Origin: Pseudomonas lalkuanensis
GTDB lineage: Bacteria; Pseudomonadota; Gammaproteobacteria; Pseudomonadales; Pseudomonadaceae
Assembly (NCBI RefSeq): GCF_008807375.1
Contig: NZ_CP043311.1
Coordinates: forward strand, 276,501 to 340,500
Reading direction: 5' to 3'
DNA length: 64,000 bases
This document shows, piece after piece, positions 1 to 8,709 of this stretch. A model generated the notes under the pieces. It did not search any database. It saw nothing but the letters and a program-made list of their open reading frames with translations, and was not told the DNA's origin. The first letter of the stretch is position 1; each line of letters opens with the position of its first letter. The position numbers and the translations under genes are program-made.

Positions 1-460
1 CTTCCTTTATCACCTCGATCTCGCGGGAGAACTCTTCCGGCGGCAGTTTGAGGCTGGCCAGCCGGTCGGCTTCCAGCTCGAAGGCCACGCCCAGGCGGTC
101 GCGGGCCAGCACCTGGTAATAGGCGGTGTAGTCATCGCTGGTGAAGGCGTTCTCTTCGGCGCCGAGCTCCCGCAGGATGCGCGAGGCTTCGCCGGGGCCG
201 AGCTTGCGGCTGCCTTTGAACATCATGTGCTCGAGGGCGTGGGAGAGACCGGTCTGGCCGGAGGTCTCGTAGCTCGAGCCGACCTTGTACCAGAGCTGGG
301 AGACCACCACGGGCGCGCGGTGGTCCTCACGGACCACGACCTTCAGGCCGTTGTCCAGGGTGAACTCGTGGGTGGGTTGGTTGTCTGCAGCGAGGGCCAG
401 AGCGGGCAGACAGAGAGCGCAAAACAGCAAGCCGGCGGCTTGTCGGGCAGTGGCTTTCAT
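1..460 (-). CDS. M16 family zinc metallopeptidase, N-terminal part (runs off the window)
   Basis: The minus strand reads from an ATG at 458-460 without a stop to the window edge, giving 153 codons. The protein opens with a signal peptide (basic start, then LLFCALCLPALALA, likely cleaved after AxA near residue 24). At about residues 70-80 it has the inverted zinc motif HxxEH as HALEHMMFKGS, followed by the conserved NAFTSDDYTAYY stretch of insulinase/pitrilysin-like peptidases. It is therefore an exported, probably periplasmic peptidase; the second zinc-ligand region and C-terminal half lie outside. It is divergent from ftsY, the arrangement I recall for PA0372 in P. aeruginosa. Substrate is unknown. 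Confidence 0.9.
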   Translation of the reverse strand, partial: MKATARQAAGLLFCALCLPALALAADNQPTHEFTLDNGLKVVVREDHRAPVVVSQLWYKVGSSYETSGQTGLSHALEHMMFKGSRKLGPGEASRILRELGAEENAFTSDDYTAYYQVLARDRLGVAFELEADRLASLKLPPEEFSREIEVIKE

Positions 461-603
461 CAATGTTCTTGACCTGTCGGACGGCCCCGGCGGTCGTACC
501 GCCTGCGGGCGAAGAGGTGCTAGGATACCCCATCCTTTCCCGGGGCGGCGAAGCTGGCCGGCATAGAGCCAGTACGGCCGCTCCCTTGAGATGCATTCGA
601 CTC

Positions 604-1995
604 ATGTTTGGTTCCAACGACGACAAGAAGGCTCCGGCCCAGGCCGGGGAAAAGAAATCCTTGTTCGGCTGGCTGCGCAAGAAGCCCCAGGAAGTCACTC
701 CCGCCGCTCCGGCGGAGCCGGTGGCCCCTGTCGAGGCCGATGCCCCGGCTGCACCTGCGCCTGCCCCCGAAACCGTTCCGGCTGCCCAGCCTGCAGCTGC
801 GCCAGTGGCCGAGCAGGCCCCCGCGCCCGAGGTTGCTCCCGCGCCGGTCGAAACGCCGGCTCCTGCTCCGGTTGTGGCAGAGGCTCCGGCCGCCGCGCCG
901 GTGATTGCCGAAGCGCCGGTAGTCGCCGAGCCTGCTGCACCTGCACCTGCACCTGCACCTGCACCTGCACCTGCATTTGTCGCCGAGCAGCCTGCTCCGG
1001 TGGCCGTCCCTGCTCCTGTTGCCGAACCCGCCCCGGCCCCCGTCGCCCAGGCGGAGCCGGCCAAGGCCGGTTTCTTCGCGCGGCTCAAGCAGGGCCTGTC
1101 CAAGACCAGCGCCAGCATCGGCGAAGGCATGGCCAGCCTGTTCCTCGGGCGCAAGGCCATCGACGACGATCTGCTGGATGAAATCGAAACCCGTCTGCTG
1201 ACCGCCGATGTCGGCGTGGAAGCCACCAGCGCCATCGTCCAGAGCCTGACCCAGAAGGTCGCGCGCAAGCAGCTCGCCGATGCCGATGCCCTGTACAAGG
1301 CGCTGCAGGACGAGTTGGCCGCGTTGCTGCGTCCGGTCGAGCAGCCGCTGAAGATCGACAACGGCCACGCGCCCTACGTGATCCTCGTGGTCGGCGTGAA
1401 CGGCGTCGGCAAGACCACCACCATCGGCAAGCTGGCCAAGAAGCTGCAGCAGGATGGCAAGAAGGTCATGCTCGCCGCTGGCGACACCTTCCGTGCCGCC
1501 GCCGTGGAACAGCTGCAGGTCTGGGGCGAGCGTAACAACATCGCCGTGATCGCCCAGCACACCGGCGCCGACTCGGCTTCCGTGATCTTCGATGCCGTGC
1601 AGGCCGCCAGGGCCCGAGGCGTCGATGTGCTGATCGCCGACACCGCCGGCCGCCTGCATACCAAGGACAACCTGATGGAAGAGCTGAAGAAGGTGCGCCG
1701 CGTGATCGGCAAGCTGGACGACTCGGCTCCCCACGAAGTGCTGCTGGTGCTGGATGCCGGCACCGGGCAGAACGCCATCAACCAGGCCAAGCAGTTCCAC
1801 CAGGCGGTCAATCTGTCCGGCCTGGCCCTGACCAAGCTGGACGGCACCGCCAAGGGCGGGGTGATCTTCGCCCTGGCCAAGCAGTTCGGCCTGCCGATCC
1901 GTTATATCGGCGTGGGCGAAGGCATCGACGATCTGCGTACCTTCGAAGCCGACGCCTTCGTGAAGGCCCTCTTCGCTGAGCGGGAGTCCGCATGA
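604..1995 (+). CDS. ftsY: Signal recognition particle receptor FtsY
   Basis: SRP receptor GTPase, which docks ribosome-nascent chain complexes at the inner membrane. An in-frame open frame extends upstream to 463, but the start is set at 604 because MFGSNDDKK is the usual pseudomonad FtsY N-terminus and the upstream residues are unconserved. The 463-residue protein has a long Ala/Pro/Glu-rich acidic A domain (about residues 25-150), then the NG domain with GVNGVGKTTTIGKLAKK (P-loop), DTFRAAAVEQL, DTAGRLHTKDNLMEEL, TKLDGTAKGG and GVGEGIDDL. First gene of ftsY-ftsE-ftsX; its stop overlaps the ftsE start by 4 nt. A hexanucleotide repeat lies in the A domain. Confidence 0.97.
   Translation: MFGSNDDKKAPAQAGEKKSLFGWLRKKPQEVTPAAPAEPVAPVEADAPAAPAPAPETVPAAQPAAAPVAEQAPAPEVAPAPVETPAPAPVVAEAPAAAPVIAEAPVVAEPAAPAPAPAPAPAPAFVAEQPAPVAVPAPVAEPAPAPVAQAEPAKAGFFARLKQGLSKTSASIGEGMASLFLGRKAIDDDLLDEIETRLLTADVGVEATSAIVQSLTQKVARKQLADADALYKALQDELAALLRPVEQPLKIDNGHAPYVILVVGVNGVGKTTTIGKLAKKLQQDGKKVMLAAGDTFRAAAVEQLQVWGERNNIAVIAQHTGADSASVIFDAVQAARARGVDVLIADTAGRLHTKDNLMEELKKVRRVIGKLDDSAPHEVLLVLDAGTGQNAINQAKQFHQAVNLSGLALTKLDGTAKGGVIFALAKQFGLPIRYIGVGEGIDDLRTFEADAFVKALFAERESA
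935..975 (+). repeat. In-frame hexanucleotide tandem repeat (CTGCAC) in ftsY
   Basis: Six perfect CTGCAC units plus five bases of a seventh, in the FtsY reading frame, encode an alternating Pro-Ala run in the A domain. Because the unit is six bases, slippage would change the run by whole Pro-Ala pairs without breaking the frame. Confidence 0.9.
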
Positions 1996-2660
1996 TTCGA
2001 TTCGAGCAGGTCGGCAAACGCTATCCCAATGGCCATGTTGGCTTGCACGAACTGAGCTTCCGCGTTCGCCGCGGCGAGTTCCTCTTCGTCACCGGCCACT
2101 CCGGCGCCGGCAAGAGCACGCTGCTGCGCCTGCTGCTGGCCATGGAGCGTCCCACCAGCGGCAAGTTGCTGCTGGCGGGGCAGGACCTCTCGACCATCAC
2201 CAATTCGCAGATCCCTTTCCTGCGCCGCCAGATCGGCGTCGTGTTCCAGAATCACCAGCTGCTGTTCGACCGCAGCGTGTTCGACAACGTCGCCCTGCCG
2301 CTGCAGATCCATGGCCTGTCCAAGGCGGAGATCGCCAAACGGGTGAGTGTGGCGCTGGAGCGGGTTTCCCTGGCGGACAAGGCCGAGCTCTACCCGGCCG
2401 ACCTGTCCACCGGCCAGCAACAGCGCGTCGGCATCGCCCGCGCCGTGGTGCACCGCCCGGCCCTGCTGCTGGCGGACGAACCCACCGGTAACCTGGACCC
2501 GCGCCTGGCCGCCGAGATCATGGGCGTATTCGAGGACATCAATCGCTTGGGCACCACAGTGCTGATCGCCAGCCACGACCTGGCGCTGATCGCGCGCATG
2601 CGCCATCGCCTGCTCACCCTGCAACGCGGTCGCCTGATCGGTGATGGGGAGGCTGTCTGA
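1992..2660 (+). CDS. ftsE: Cell division ATP-binding protein FtsE
   Basis: ABC-type ATPase (222 aa) that pairs with FtsX at the division septum and couples to amidase activation for peptidoglycan splitting. Walker A is GHSGAGKSTLLRLL (from about residue 36), the signature is LSTGQQQRVGIARA (FtsE-type, not LSGGQ), and Walker B is LLLADEPTGNLD, followed by the H-loop SHD. Translationally coupled on both sides: the ATG overlaps the ftsY stop, and its TGA shares one base with the ftsX ATG. Confidence 0.97.
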   Translation: MIRFEQVGKRYPNGHVGLHELSFRVRRGEFLFVTGHSGAGKSTLLRLLLAMERPTSGKLLLAGQDLSTITNSQIPFLRRQIGVVFQNHQLLFDRSVFDNVALPLQIHGLSKAEIAKRVSVALERVSLADKAELYPADLSTGQQQRVGIARAVVHRPALLLADEPTGNLDPRLAAEIMGVFEDINRLGTTVLIASHDLALIARMRHRLLTLQRGRLIGDGEAV

Positions 2661-3679
2661 TGAGCGCCAAGCAGATGCCGCCGCCGAAGCCCGCCGAGCG
2701 CGTGGGGGCTTCGCCCCGGCACGTCGAGTCGCCGGAGAAGGGTGACGACGGCCCGGATTTCCGCACCCTGCTGCACGCCTGGCTGGAAAGCCATCGCGCA
2801 AGCCTGGTGGACAGCCTGCGCCGCTTGGGCCGTCAGCCCGTTGGCAGCTTCTTCACCTGCCTGGTGATGGCCATCGCCCTCAGCCTGCCCATGGGCCTCT
2901 CCCTGCTGCTCAGCAACGTCGAGCGCCTGGGCGGTTCGTGGCAGCGCGCGGCGCAGATTTCCCTGTTCATGAAAATGGACGCCAGCGAATCCCAGGGGCA
3001 GAAACTGCGCGACGAGATCGCCGGCATGCCCGACGTCGCCGAGGCCGAGTGGATCAGCCGCGAGCAGGCCCTGGCCGAACTGCAACAGCAGTCAGGCCTT
3101 GGGGAAGCGCTCAAGGAACTGCCGCAGAACCCGCTGCCGGGTGTGGTCCTGGTGACGCCCAAGGAAGTCGACAAGGCAGGGCTGGAAGCGCTGCGCCAGC
3201 GTCTCTCGGAGATGCCGGGTATCGAGCAGGCGCAACTGGATCTGGTCTGGGTCGAGCGGCTGTCGGCCATCCTCAAGCTGGGCGAGCGTTTTGTCTTCGG
3301 TCTGGCGGTGCTGCTGATCCTGGCGCTGCTGCTGGTGATCGGTAATACCATTCGTCTGCATATCGAGAACCGCCGCACCGAGATCGAGGTGATCAAACTG
3401 GTGGGCGGAACCGATAGCTACGTGCGTCGCCCCTTCCTTTATATGGGCGCGCTCTATGGCACCGGCGCCGGCCTGCTGGCCTGGCTGGTGCTGGCCTATG
3501 GCCTGGATTGGCTGAACGACGCCGTGGTGCGTCTGGCCGGCCTCTACGGCAGTGATTTCGCCCTGGCGGGCGTGCCATTGGCCGATGGTCTATCCCTGCT
3601 TCTGGGCGCCGTTCTGCTGGGCTACATTGGTGCCTGGCTGGCCGTCGCCCGTCATCTCAGTGAGCTGGCGCCCCGTTAG
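2660..3679 (+). CDS. ftsX: Cell division permease-like protein FtsX
   Basis: Membrane partner of FtsE (339 aa). A cytoplasmic N-terminal extension of about 60 residues precedes TM1 ([18 protein letters not shown]). A periplasmic domain follows, with the conserved [11 protein letters not shown] and aromatic-poor PCAP-type region, then three more TM segments in the C-terminal half ([55 protein letters not shown]). [16 protein letters not shown] is the typical FtsX coupling region. Last gene of the operon; a hairpin and the rpoH promoter follow. Confidence 0.95.
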   Translation: MSAKQMPPPKPAERVGASPRHVESPEKGDDGPDFRTLLHAWLESHRASLVDSLRRLGRQPVGSFFTCLVMAIALSLPMGLSLLLSNVERLGGSWQRAAQISLFMKMDASESQGQKLRDEIAGMPDVAEAEWISREQALAELQQQSGLGEALKELPQNPLPGVVLVTPKEVDKAGLEALRQRLSEMPGIEQAQLDLVWVERLSAILKLGERFVFGLAVLLILALLLVIGNTIRLHIENRRTEIEVIKLVGGTDSYVRRPFLYMGALYGTGAGLLAWLVLAYGLDWLNDAVVRLAGLYGSDFALAGVPLADGLSLLLGAVLLGYIGAWLAVARHLSELAPR

Positions 3680-3708
3680 AAGCAACGACTTTTCGCGGGG
3701 TTCGCGAG

Positions 3709-3732
3709 GGGTGTAAGGAAACTTTTACACCC
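3709..3732 (+). other. Inverted repeat between ftsX and rpoH
   Basis: Perfect 8-bp arms GGGTGTAA (3709-3716) and TTACACCC (3725-3732) around an 8-nt loop. There is no T-run after it, so it is not a classic intrinsic terminator. It ends two bases before the rpoH -35 element and could end ftsX transcripts or bind a regulator of rpoH. Confidence 0.5.
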
Positions 3733-3734
3733 TC

Positions 3735-3762
3735 TTGCAGTCATATGGGCCAGTGCTACACT
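3735..3762 (+). promoter_or_regulatory. Candidate sigma-70 promoter of rpoH
   Basis: TTGCAG (3735-3740) and TACACT (3757-3762) are separated by 16 bp, about 30 bp upstream of the rpoH ATG. Both hexamers match four of six consensus positions, as expected for a housekeeping promoter of the heat-shock sigma gene. Confidence 0.6.
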
Positions 3763-3792
3763 GCGCGAGCTTTAGTGAATCGGAGGATTCGC

Positions 3793-4647
3793 ATGACCAC
3801 TTCCCTGCAACCTGTCTATGCCCTGGCCCCCGGTGCGAACCTGGAGGCATACGTGCATGCGGTCAACGGCATCCCGCTGTTGTCCGTCGAGCAGGAGCGC
3901 GATCTGGCCGAACGCCTCTTCTACGAACAAGATCTGGAAGCGGCACGGCAAATGGTATTGGCGCACCTGCGCTTCGTCGTGCACATCGCCAAGAGTTATT
4001 CCGGCTACGGCCTGGCCCAGGCCGACCTGATCCAGGAAGGCAACGTCGGCCTGATGAAGGCCGTGAAGCGCTTCAACCCCGAGATGGGCGTGCGCCTGGT
4101 GTCTTTCGCGGTGCACTGGATCAAGGCCGAGATCCACGAGTTCATCCTGCGCAACTGGCGCATCGTCAAGGTCGCCACCACCAAGGCGCAGCGCAAGCTG
4201 TTCTTCAATCTGCGCAGCCAGAAGAAGCGTCTGACCTGGCTGAACAATGATGAAGTCCACGCGGTGGCCAACACCCTCGGTGTCGAGCCCCACGAAGTGC
4301 GCGAGATGGAAAGCCGGTTGACCGGCCAGGACATGGCGTTCGATCCGGCGGCGGATGCCGACGACGACACCGCCTTCCAGGCACCGGCCCATTACCTGGA
4401 AGACCACCGCTACGACCCGGCGCGCCAGCTGGAGGAAGCGGACTGGAGCGACAGCTCCACCGCCAACCTGCACGAAGCCCTGGACGGCCTGGACGAGCGC
4501 AGCCGCGACATCCTCTACCAGCGCTGGCTGGCCGAGGAGAAGGCGACGCTGCACGACCTGGCGGCCAAGTACAACGTCTCCGCCGAGCGTATTCGCCAGC
4601 TGGAGAAGAACGCCATGAACAAGCTCAAGGGCTTCATTCAGGCGTGA
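3793..4647 (+). CDS. rpoH: RNA polymerase heat-shock sigma factor RpoH (sigma-32)
   Basis: Alternative sigma factor (284 aa, the usual pseudomonad length). The start at 3793 is chosen over an in-frame upstream ATG because it has GGAGG (3782-3786) at good spacing and gives the conserved [11 protein letters not shown] start. Region 2 includes [36 protein letters not shown] and [14 protein letters not shown]; the RpoH box QRKLFFNLR lies at about residues 133-141; region 4 ends with the [23 protein letters not shown]. Transcribed alone between its own promoter and a strong terminator. Confidence 0.98.
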   Translation: MTTSLQPVYALAPGANLEAYVHAVNGIPLLSVEQERDLAERLFYEQDLEAARQMVLAHLRFVVHIAKSYSGYGLAQADLIQEGNVGLMKAVKRFNPEMGVRLVSFAVHWIKAEIHEFILRNWRIVKVATTKAQRKLFFNLRSQKKRLTWLNNDEVHAVANTLGVEPHEVREMESRLTGQDMAFDPAADADDDTAFQAPAHYLEDHRYDPARQLEEADWSDSSTANLHEALDGLDERSRDILYQRWLAEEKATLHDLAAKYNVSAERIRQLEKNAMNKLKGFIQA

Positions 4648-4661
4648 TGCTGAAACCTAAG

Positions 4662-4689
4662 AAAAGCCGCACCTCGGTGCGGCTTTTTT
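4662..4689 (+). terminator. Intrinsic terminator after rpoH
   Basis: Arms GCCGCACC (4666-4673) and GGTGCGGC (4676-4683) are flanked by AAAA upstream and TTTTTT downstream, 15 bp past the rpoH stop. The A-run makes it potentially bidirectional. Confidence 0.93.
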
Positions 4690-4708
4690 CTGTCTGGAGA
4701 AAACCACC

Positions 4709-5311
4709 ATGCCCTTGCCGCAACTGCGTTCCAGCCACTGGTTGCTGTTCGCCGCGGTCGCCGCGCTGTTCTTTTCCATGGCGCTGTGGATGAGTCGGCA
4801 GTCCGATAGGGCTGAGCCGCTGCCCTGGCTGGTGGATTGGCAGGAAACGGTGATCGTGCCGCTGGCCGACGGCGATCTGCCACTGGAGAAGCTGGCCGAG
4901 CTGGCGCCCGGCGAGCTCTGGCTGCAACCGCGCCAGGAAGGCCCGCGCCTGGTCTTCCGCTCCGAGCAGCAGCGGGATGAAGGCGTCTGGCGCCTTGAGG
5001 CGGAGCTGGAACTCAGCGACAGCGAGCGCACCAGCCTGGTCAAGGTGCTCGGCAAGGGCACCGACGAGCAGCCCCTGAGCGGCGACATGCTGCAACAGCT
5101 GGGCAGCCATCGGGTAGGGGTGCTGAACATGGTACCCATGGTCGAGGTGCCTGCCGCGCGGCTCGCCGCCAGTATCGGCCTGCCCCGGCTGCGGTTGCGC
5201 ACGGGGGAGGGCGAGGCGTGGATCTATCCCCAGCAGGGGCTCAGCGCGCACCTGCTGGAGGGCCAGGTGCAGTTGCTGCATCTCGTACCGCGCGAGGCGA
5301 TGAAGCAGTAA
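4709..5311 (+). CDS. Membrane-anchored protein of unknown function
   Basis: 200-residue protein that I cannot assign to a named family. A single hydrophobic segment near the N-terminus (about residues 10-28, WLLFAAVAALFFSMALWM) is followed by a soluble domain predicted to lie in the periplasm. That domain is rich in Leu/Glu, with no catalytic motif I recognise and no cysteines. It sits between the rpoH terminator and the convergent mtgA gene, which matches the location I recall for PA0377. The start has GGAG (4696-4699) upstream. Confidence 0.75.
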   Translation: MPLPQLRSSHWLLFAAVAALFFSMALWMSRQSDRAEPLPWLVDWQETVIVPLADGDLPLEKLAELAPGELWLQPRQEGPRLVFRSEQQRDEGVWRLEAELELSDSERTSLVKVLGKGTDEQPLSGDMLQQLGSHRVGVLNMVPMVEVPAARLAASIGLPRLRLRTGEGEAWIYPQQGLSAHLLEGQVQLLHLVPREAMKQ

Positions 5312-5336
5312 GCGGGAAGTGCCCGCAGAGGCGGCT

Positions 5337-6029
5337 TCAGAGCTGCTGCAGGTAGCTGCTGCCGCCCAGCTGGTTCATCTGCCGACGGATCCAGCCGGCG
5401 CGCGTAGCGACGTAACCGCTGGGACGGGATGGGCTCCATTTGCGCGGGTTGGGCAGCACCGCCGCCAGCAGGGCCGCCTGTTGGCGGGACAGCCGTGCGG
5501 CCGGCACGCCGAAGTGCTGGCGTGCTGCGGCGTCTGCACCGAATACGCCATTGCCCCACTCGACGCTGTTCAGGTAGACCTCAAGAATGCGGTGCTTGGG
5601 CCAGAACAGCTCGATCAGGCCGGTGAACCAGACTTCCAGACCCTTGCGGACCCAGTTGCGGCCGGACCAGAGGAACAGGTTCTTTGCCACCTGCTGGCTC
5701 AGGGTGCTGGCGCCACGGATCGAACCGCCGCGCTCGTTGTGCGCCATGGCCTTGCGGATCGCGGGGATGTCGAAGCCCCAGTGCTCGGCGAATTTCTGGT
5801 CTTCGGCGGCGATCACCGCGATCTTCAGGTCATCCGGCAGCTCATCCCAGGACACCCAGTCGCGCTTGATATCGATGGGCTTGCCGTCGATCCATGACTC
5901 GATCTTGCGTTCCACCATGACCATCGAGCCTGGTGTGGGTACCCAGCGGAACAGGATCACCAGCAATACGGACGCCGCCGCGAACCAGAGCAGCAATTTG
6001 AACAGGCGGCGGCGAATGGTGCGGAACAT
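5337..6029 (-). CDS. mtgA: Monofunctional peptidoglycan glycosyltransferase MtgA
   Basis: GT51 family enzyme (230 aa) that polymerises lipid II into glycan strands without a transpeptidase domain. One N-terminal TM anchor (about residues 9-28) is followed by the GT51 motifs in order: EDQKFAEHWGFD with the catalytic Glu, GASTLSQQVAKNLFLW, RKGLEVWFT and EVYLNSVEWGNGVFG. Length is normal for the family. It is convergent with the upstream unknown gene and divergent from the DUF423 gene, with 66 bp between starts. Confidence 0.96.
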   Translation of the reverse strand: MFRTIRRRLFKLLLWFAAASVLLVILFRWVPTPGSMVMVERKIESWIDGKPIDIKRDWVSWDELPDDLKIAVIAAEDQKFAEHWGFDIPAIRKAMAHNERGGSIRGASTLSQQVAKNLFLWSGRNWVRKGLEVWFTGLIELFWPKHRILEVYLNSVEWGNGVFGADAAARQHFGVPAARLSRQQAALLAAVLPNPRKWSPSRPSGYVATRAGWIRRQMNQLGGSSYLQQL

Positions 6030-6095
6030 GCTGGGTTGGCCCGGGGAAATTTGCGCGCCATTATAGCGGCCGTCCGTCCTCTGTCTGGAGTCCTC

Positions 6096-6473
6096 ATGGC
6101 GCGCCTTTTCCTGCTGTTGTCAGCATTCGCCGGTTTCACCGGGGTGGCCCTCGGCGCCTTCGCCGCCCACGGCCTGAAGAGCAAGCTGACGCCCGAGTAC
6201 CTGGCCGTATTCCAGACCGGCACCCACTACCAGCTCATCCACGCCCTGGCCCTGTTCGGCGTGGCCCTGCTGGCCCTCCACGTTCCCGGGCGTCTGGTGA
6301 ATCTGGCGGGTGGCTTCTTCGCCCTTGGTATCCTGCTGTTCTCCGGCAGTCTCTACCTGCTGACCCTCAGCGGCATCGGCAAGCTCGGCATCGTTACCCC
6401 CTTCGGCGGCCTGGCGTTCCTCGCCGGCTGGCTGTGCCTGGGGCTGGCCGCCTGGAATACCGTTCCGCGCTAA
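6096..6473 (+). CDS. DUF423 family small membrane protein
   Basis: 125-residue inner-membrane protein with about four TM helices. The N-terminal signature LSAFAGFTGVALGAFAAHGLKSKL and FQTGTHYQLIHALALF are typical of DUF423 (YgdD) proteins, whose function is unknown. The start at 6096 is preferred over an in-frame upstream ATG at 6036 because GGAG precedes it and the extension is unconserved and lies in the divergent promoter space with mtgA. Confidence 0.88.
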   Translation: MARLFLLLSAFAGFTGVALGAFAAHGLKSKLTPEYLAVFQTGTHYQLIHALALFGVALLALHVPGRLVNLAGGFFALGILLFSGSLYLLTLSGIGKLGIVTPFGGLAFLAGWLCLGLAAWNTVPR

Positions 6474-6518
6474 CTTGACCGTGGCGTCAAATTGCGGGAC
6501 GAATGGCGCCGTTTTGCC

Positions 6519-6547
6519 TTGGTCCCGCGAGGCGATCGGGCTAGAAT
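6519..6547 (+). promoter_or_regulatory. Candidate promoter of thiS-thiG
   Basis: TTGGTC (6519-6524), a 17-bp spacer and TAGAAT (6542-6547), 34 bp before the thiS ATG. The -10 is good and the -35 weak. I see no TPP-riboswitch core in the short leader. Confidence 0.5.
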
Positions 6548-6580
6548 GCCGTCCCCTTTTCCAGTTGTGACTGATCCGTC

Positions 6581-6781
6581 ATGCGTATTCAGTTGAACGG
6601 CGAATCCTTCGAGCTGCCCGATGGCCATACCGTCGCAGACCTCATTTCCCGCCTGGATCTTGCCGGCCGCCGCGTTGCGGTCGAGCTCAATCTCGACATC
6701 GTGCCGCGCAGCCAGCACGCCGCCACGGTCCTTTCCGAAGGTGACCGCGTCGAGGTGGTCCACGCCATAGGCGGCGGCTAG
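6581..6781 (+). CDS. thiS: Sulfur carrier protein ThiS
   Basis: 66-residue ubiquitin-fold sulfur carrier for the thiazole half of thiamine. It has the expected MRIQLNGE start and the terminal Gly-Gly (VVHAIGGG) that is adenylated and thiocarboxylated. It lies 88 bp upstream of thiG, the thiazole synthase that receives its sulfur. Confidence 0.96.
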   Translation: MRIQLNGESFELPDGHTVADLISRLDLAGRRVAVELNLDIVPRSQHAATVLSEGDRVEVVHAIGGG

Positions 6782-6869
6782 CCGAGCGGGCCTTGGCCCG
6801 TCCCGTCGCTTACCCGCAGCGCCCGTTCCCGCGCATCAAGCAATTCCCTCTGCCCGCTAGGAGTCCAGC

Positions 6870-7664
6870 ATGAGCCACACGCCGATCGACAAGCCCTTCA
6901 CCCTCGCGGGCCGCACCTATCAGTCGCGTCTGCTGGTGGGCACCGGCAAGTACAAGGACCTCGAAGAAACCCGCGTCGCCATCGAGGCTTCCGGCGCCGA
7001 GATCGTCACCGTCGCCGTGCGCCGCACCAACATCGGCCAGAACCCGGGTGAGCCGAACCTGCTGGATGTGATCTCCCCGGACAAGTACACCATCCTGCCG
7101 AACACTGCCGGCTGCTATAACGCCGACGAGGCCGTGCGCACCTGCCGCCTGGCCCGCGAGCTGCTGGATGGCCACAACCTGGTCAAGCTGGAAGTGCTGG
7201 CGGACCAGAAGACCCTCTTCCCCAACGTCGTCGAAACCATCAAGGCCGCCGAGCAGCTGGTCAAGGACGGTTTCGACGTGATGGTCTACACCAGTGATGA
7301 CCCCATCATCGCCCGCCAGCTGGCCGAAATCGGCTGCATCGCCGTGATGCCCCTGGCCGGCCTGATCGGTTCGGGCATGGGCATCTGCAACCCCTGGAAC
7401 CTGCGCATCATCCTTGAAGAGGCCAAGGTTCCGGTGCTGGTGGATGCCGGTGTGGGCACCGCTTCCGACGCCACCATCGCCATGGAGCTGGGCTGCGAGG
7501 CCGTGTTGATGAACACCGCCATCGCCCACGCGCAGAACCCGGTGATGATGGCCGAGGCCATGAAGCACGCCATCGTCGCCGGCCGCCTCGCCTACCTGGC
7601 CGGGCGCATGCCGCGCAAGCTCTACGCCAGCGCATCTTCGCCGCTGGATGGTCTGATCCGCTGA
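6870..7664 (+). CDS. thiG: Thiazole synthase ThiG
   Basis: Condenses deoxyxylulose 5-phosphate, dehydroglycine and the ThiS thiocarboxylate into the thiazole phosphate of thiamine. The TIM-barrel protein (264 aa) shows [15 protein letters not shown] near the N-terminus, [13 protein letters not shown], and the phosphate-binding [13 protein letters not shown] and [12 protein letters not shown] near the C-terminus. Normal length; AGGAG precedes the ATG. It forms a unit with thiS, and a dispersed repeat follows the gene. Confidence 0.97.
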   Translation: MSHTPIDKPFTLAGRTYQSRLLVGTGKYKDLEETRVAIEASGAEIVTVAVRRTNIGQNPGEPNLLDVISPDKYTILPNTAGCYNADEAVRTCRLARELLDGHNLVKLEVLADQKTLFPNVVETIKAAEQLVKDGFDVMVYTSDDPIIARQLAEIGCIAVMPLAGLIGSGMGICNPWNLRIILEEAKVPVLVDAGVGTASDATIAMELGCEAVLMNTAIAHAQNPVMMAEAMKHAIVAGRLAYLAGRMPRKLYASASSPLDGLIR

Positions 7665-7726
7665 GAATCCGCGATCGGCTGCGCGTCGGTCCGGGGGCGT
7701 TAAAAACAGGCTGGAGCGCCAGCCCG

Positions 7727-7800
7727 GTCGGAATACTGATTTACAGCTGTAAACTCCGCTTCCTCGCCTGTTTTGTCTTGCATGGCTTTAGCTCGCAAGA
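7727..7800 (+). repeat. Dispersed intergenic repeat, copy 1 (thiG-trmB)
   Basis: One of three related intergenic sequences in the window (others at 34675-34765, inverted, and 37641-37722). The shared core is CTCATTTACAG...GTAAACTCCGCTTCCTCGCCTG with small changes. In this copy the centre is a perfect 14-bp palindrome, TTTACAGCTGTAAA (7740-7753). Confidence 0.7.
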
Positions 7801-7838
7801 TCGATCAGGTTCTGTAAGTTTGCTAACAGGTTTTCGCA

Positions 7839-8558
7839 ATGATTGAAGAACAGGGCTCGCCGGCTGAAGCCGACGAAACGCGCCACCGCCGCACCATCAA
7901 GAGTTTCGTGATGCGTGCCGGGCGCATGACCGAAGGCCAGCAGCGTGGCCTCGACCAGGGCTGGCCGAAGTTCGGCCTGGAGCTGGCCGACGGCCCGCAG
8001 GACTTCGATGCCCTGTTCGGTCGCAGTGCGCCGCGCACCTTCGAGATCGGTTTCGGCATGGGCCATGCCACCCTGGAGATGGCTGCTGCGGCGCCGGAGC
8101 AGGACTTCATCGGTGTCGAAGTGCATCGTCCGGGGGTTGGCGCCTTGTTGAATGGCGCCATGACCCAGGGCCTGACCAATATCCGGGTATACAGCTGCGA
8201 TGCCCTGGAAGTGCTGCGCGACTGCGTCGCCGATGGCAGCCTGGACCGCGTCCTGCTGTTCTTCCCCGATCCCTGGCACAAGTCCCGCCACCACAAGCGG
8301 CGCATCGTCCAGCCGGCCTTCGCCGAGCTGGTCCGGCAGAAGCTCCGGGTCGGCGGCGTGCTGCACATGGCCACGGACTGGGAACACTACGCCGAGCACA
8401 TGCTGGAAGTGATGAATGTCGCACCGGGTTACCGCAACCTGGCCGAAGATGGCCGCTACGTGCCGCGCCCGGAAGAGCGCCCGGTAACCAAGTTCGAGCG
8501 CCGCGGCGAACGCCTCGGCCACGGCGTCTGGGACCTCAAGTTCCAGCGCATCGATTGA
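7839..8558 (+). CDS. trmB: tRNA (guanine-N7-)-methyltransferase TrmB
   Basis: Makes m7G46 in tRNA variable loops using SAM. The 239-residue protein has the SAM-binding motif [15 protein letters not shown] (about residues 68-82), VEVHRPGVG, and the family signature [19 protein letters not shown]-terminal [17 protein letters not shown] is also typical. Six bases past the stop there is a GC-rich hairpin (GCGCCGC/GCGGCGC, 8563-8579) without a T-run. Confidence 0.96.
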   Translation: MIEEQGSPAEADETRHRRTIKSFVMRAGRMTEGQQRGLDQGWPKFGLELADGPQDFDALFGRSAPRTFEIGFGMGHATLEMAAAAPEQDFIGVEVHRPGVGALLNGAMTQGLTNIRVYSCDALEVLRDCVADGSLDRVLLFFPDPWHKSRHHKRRIVQPAFAELVRQKLRVGGVLHMATDWEHYAEHMLEVMNVAPGYRNLAEDGRYVPRPEERPVTKFERRGERLGHGVWDLKFQRID

Positions 8559-8709
8559 CCGGGCGCCGCCCAGCGGCGCACCGGCACACCTGACTAGACC
8601 GGGACCACCCGGCACCTCACCTGATCCGACGATAGCAACGCCTGTTCACTGAGCGGGCGGCATAAGAATAAGAGCGACGTGGCTGCCACTGCGTCGTGAG
8701 GAGAAGGCT

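Noticed and set aside
463..603. A 47-residue N-terminal extension of FtsY
   Set aside because: It lies in the divergent promoter region with the M16 peptidase, and MFGSNDD at 604 is the conserved start.
935..975. The repeat in ftsY as a CRISPR or minisatellite
   Set aside because: It is a 6-bp tandem repeat without spacers, inside a coding region.
6473..6580. A TPP riboswitch before thiS
   Set aside because: The leader after the candidate promoter is only about 25 nt and has no conserved TPP-aptamer segments.
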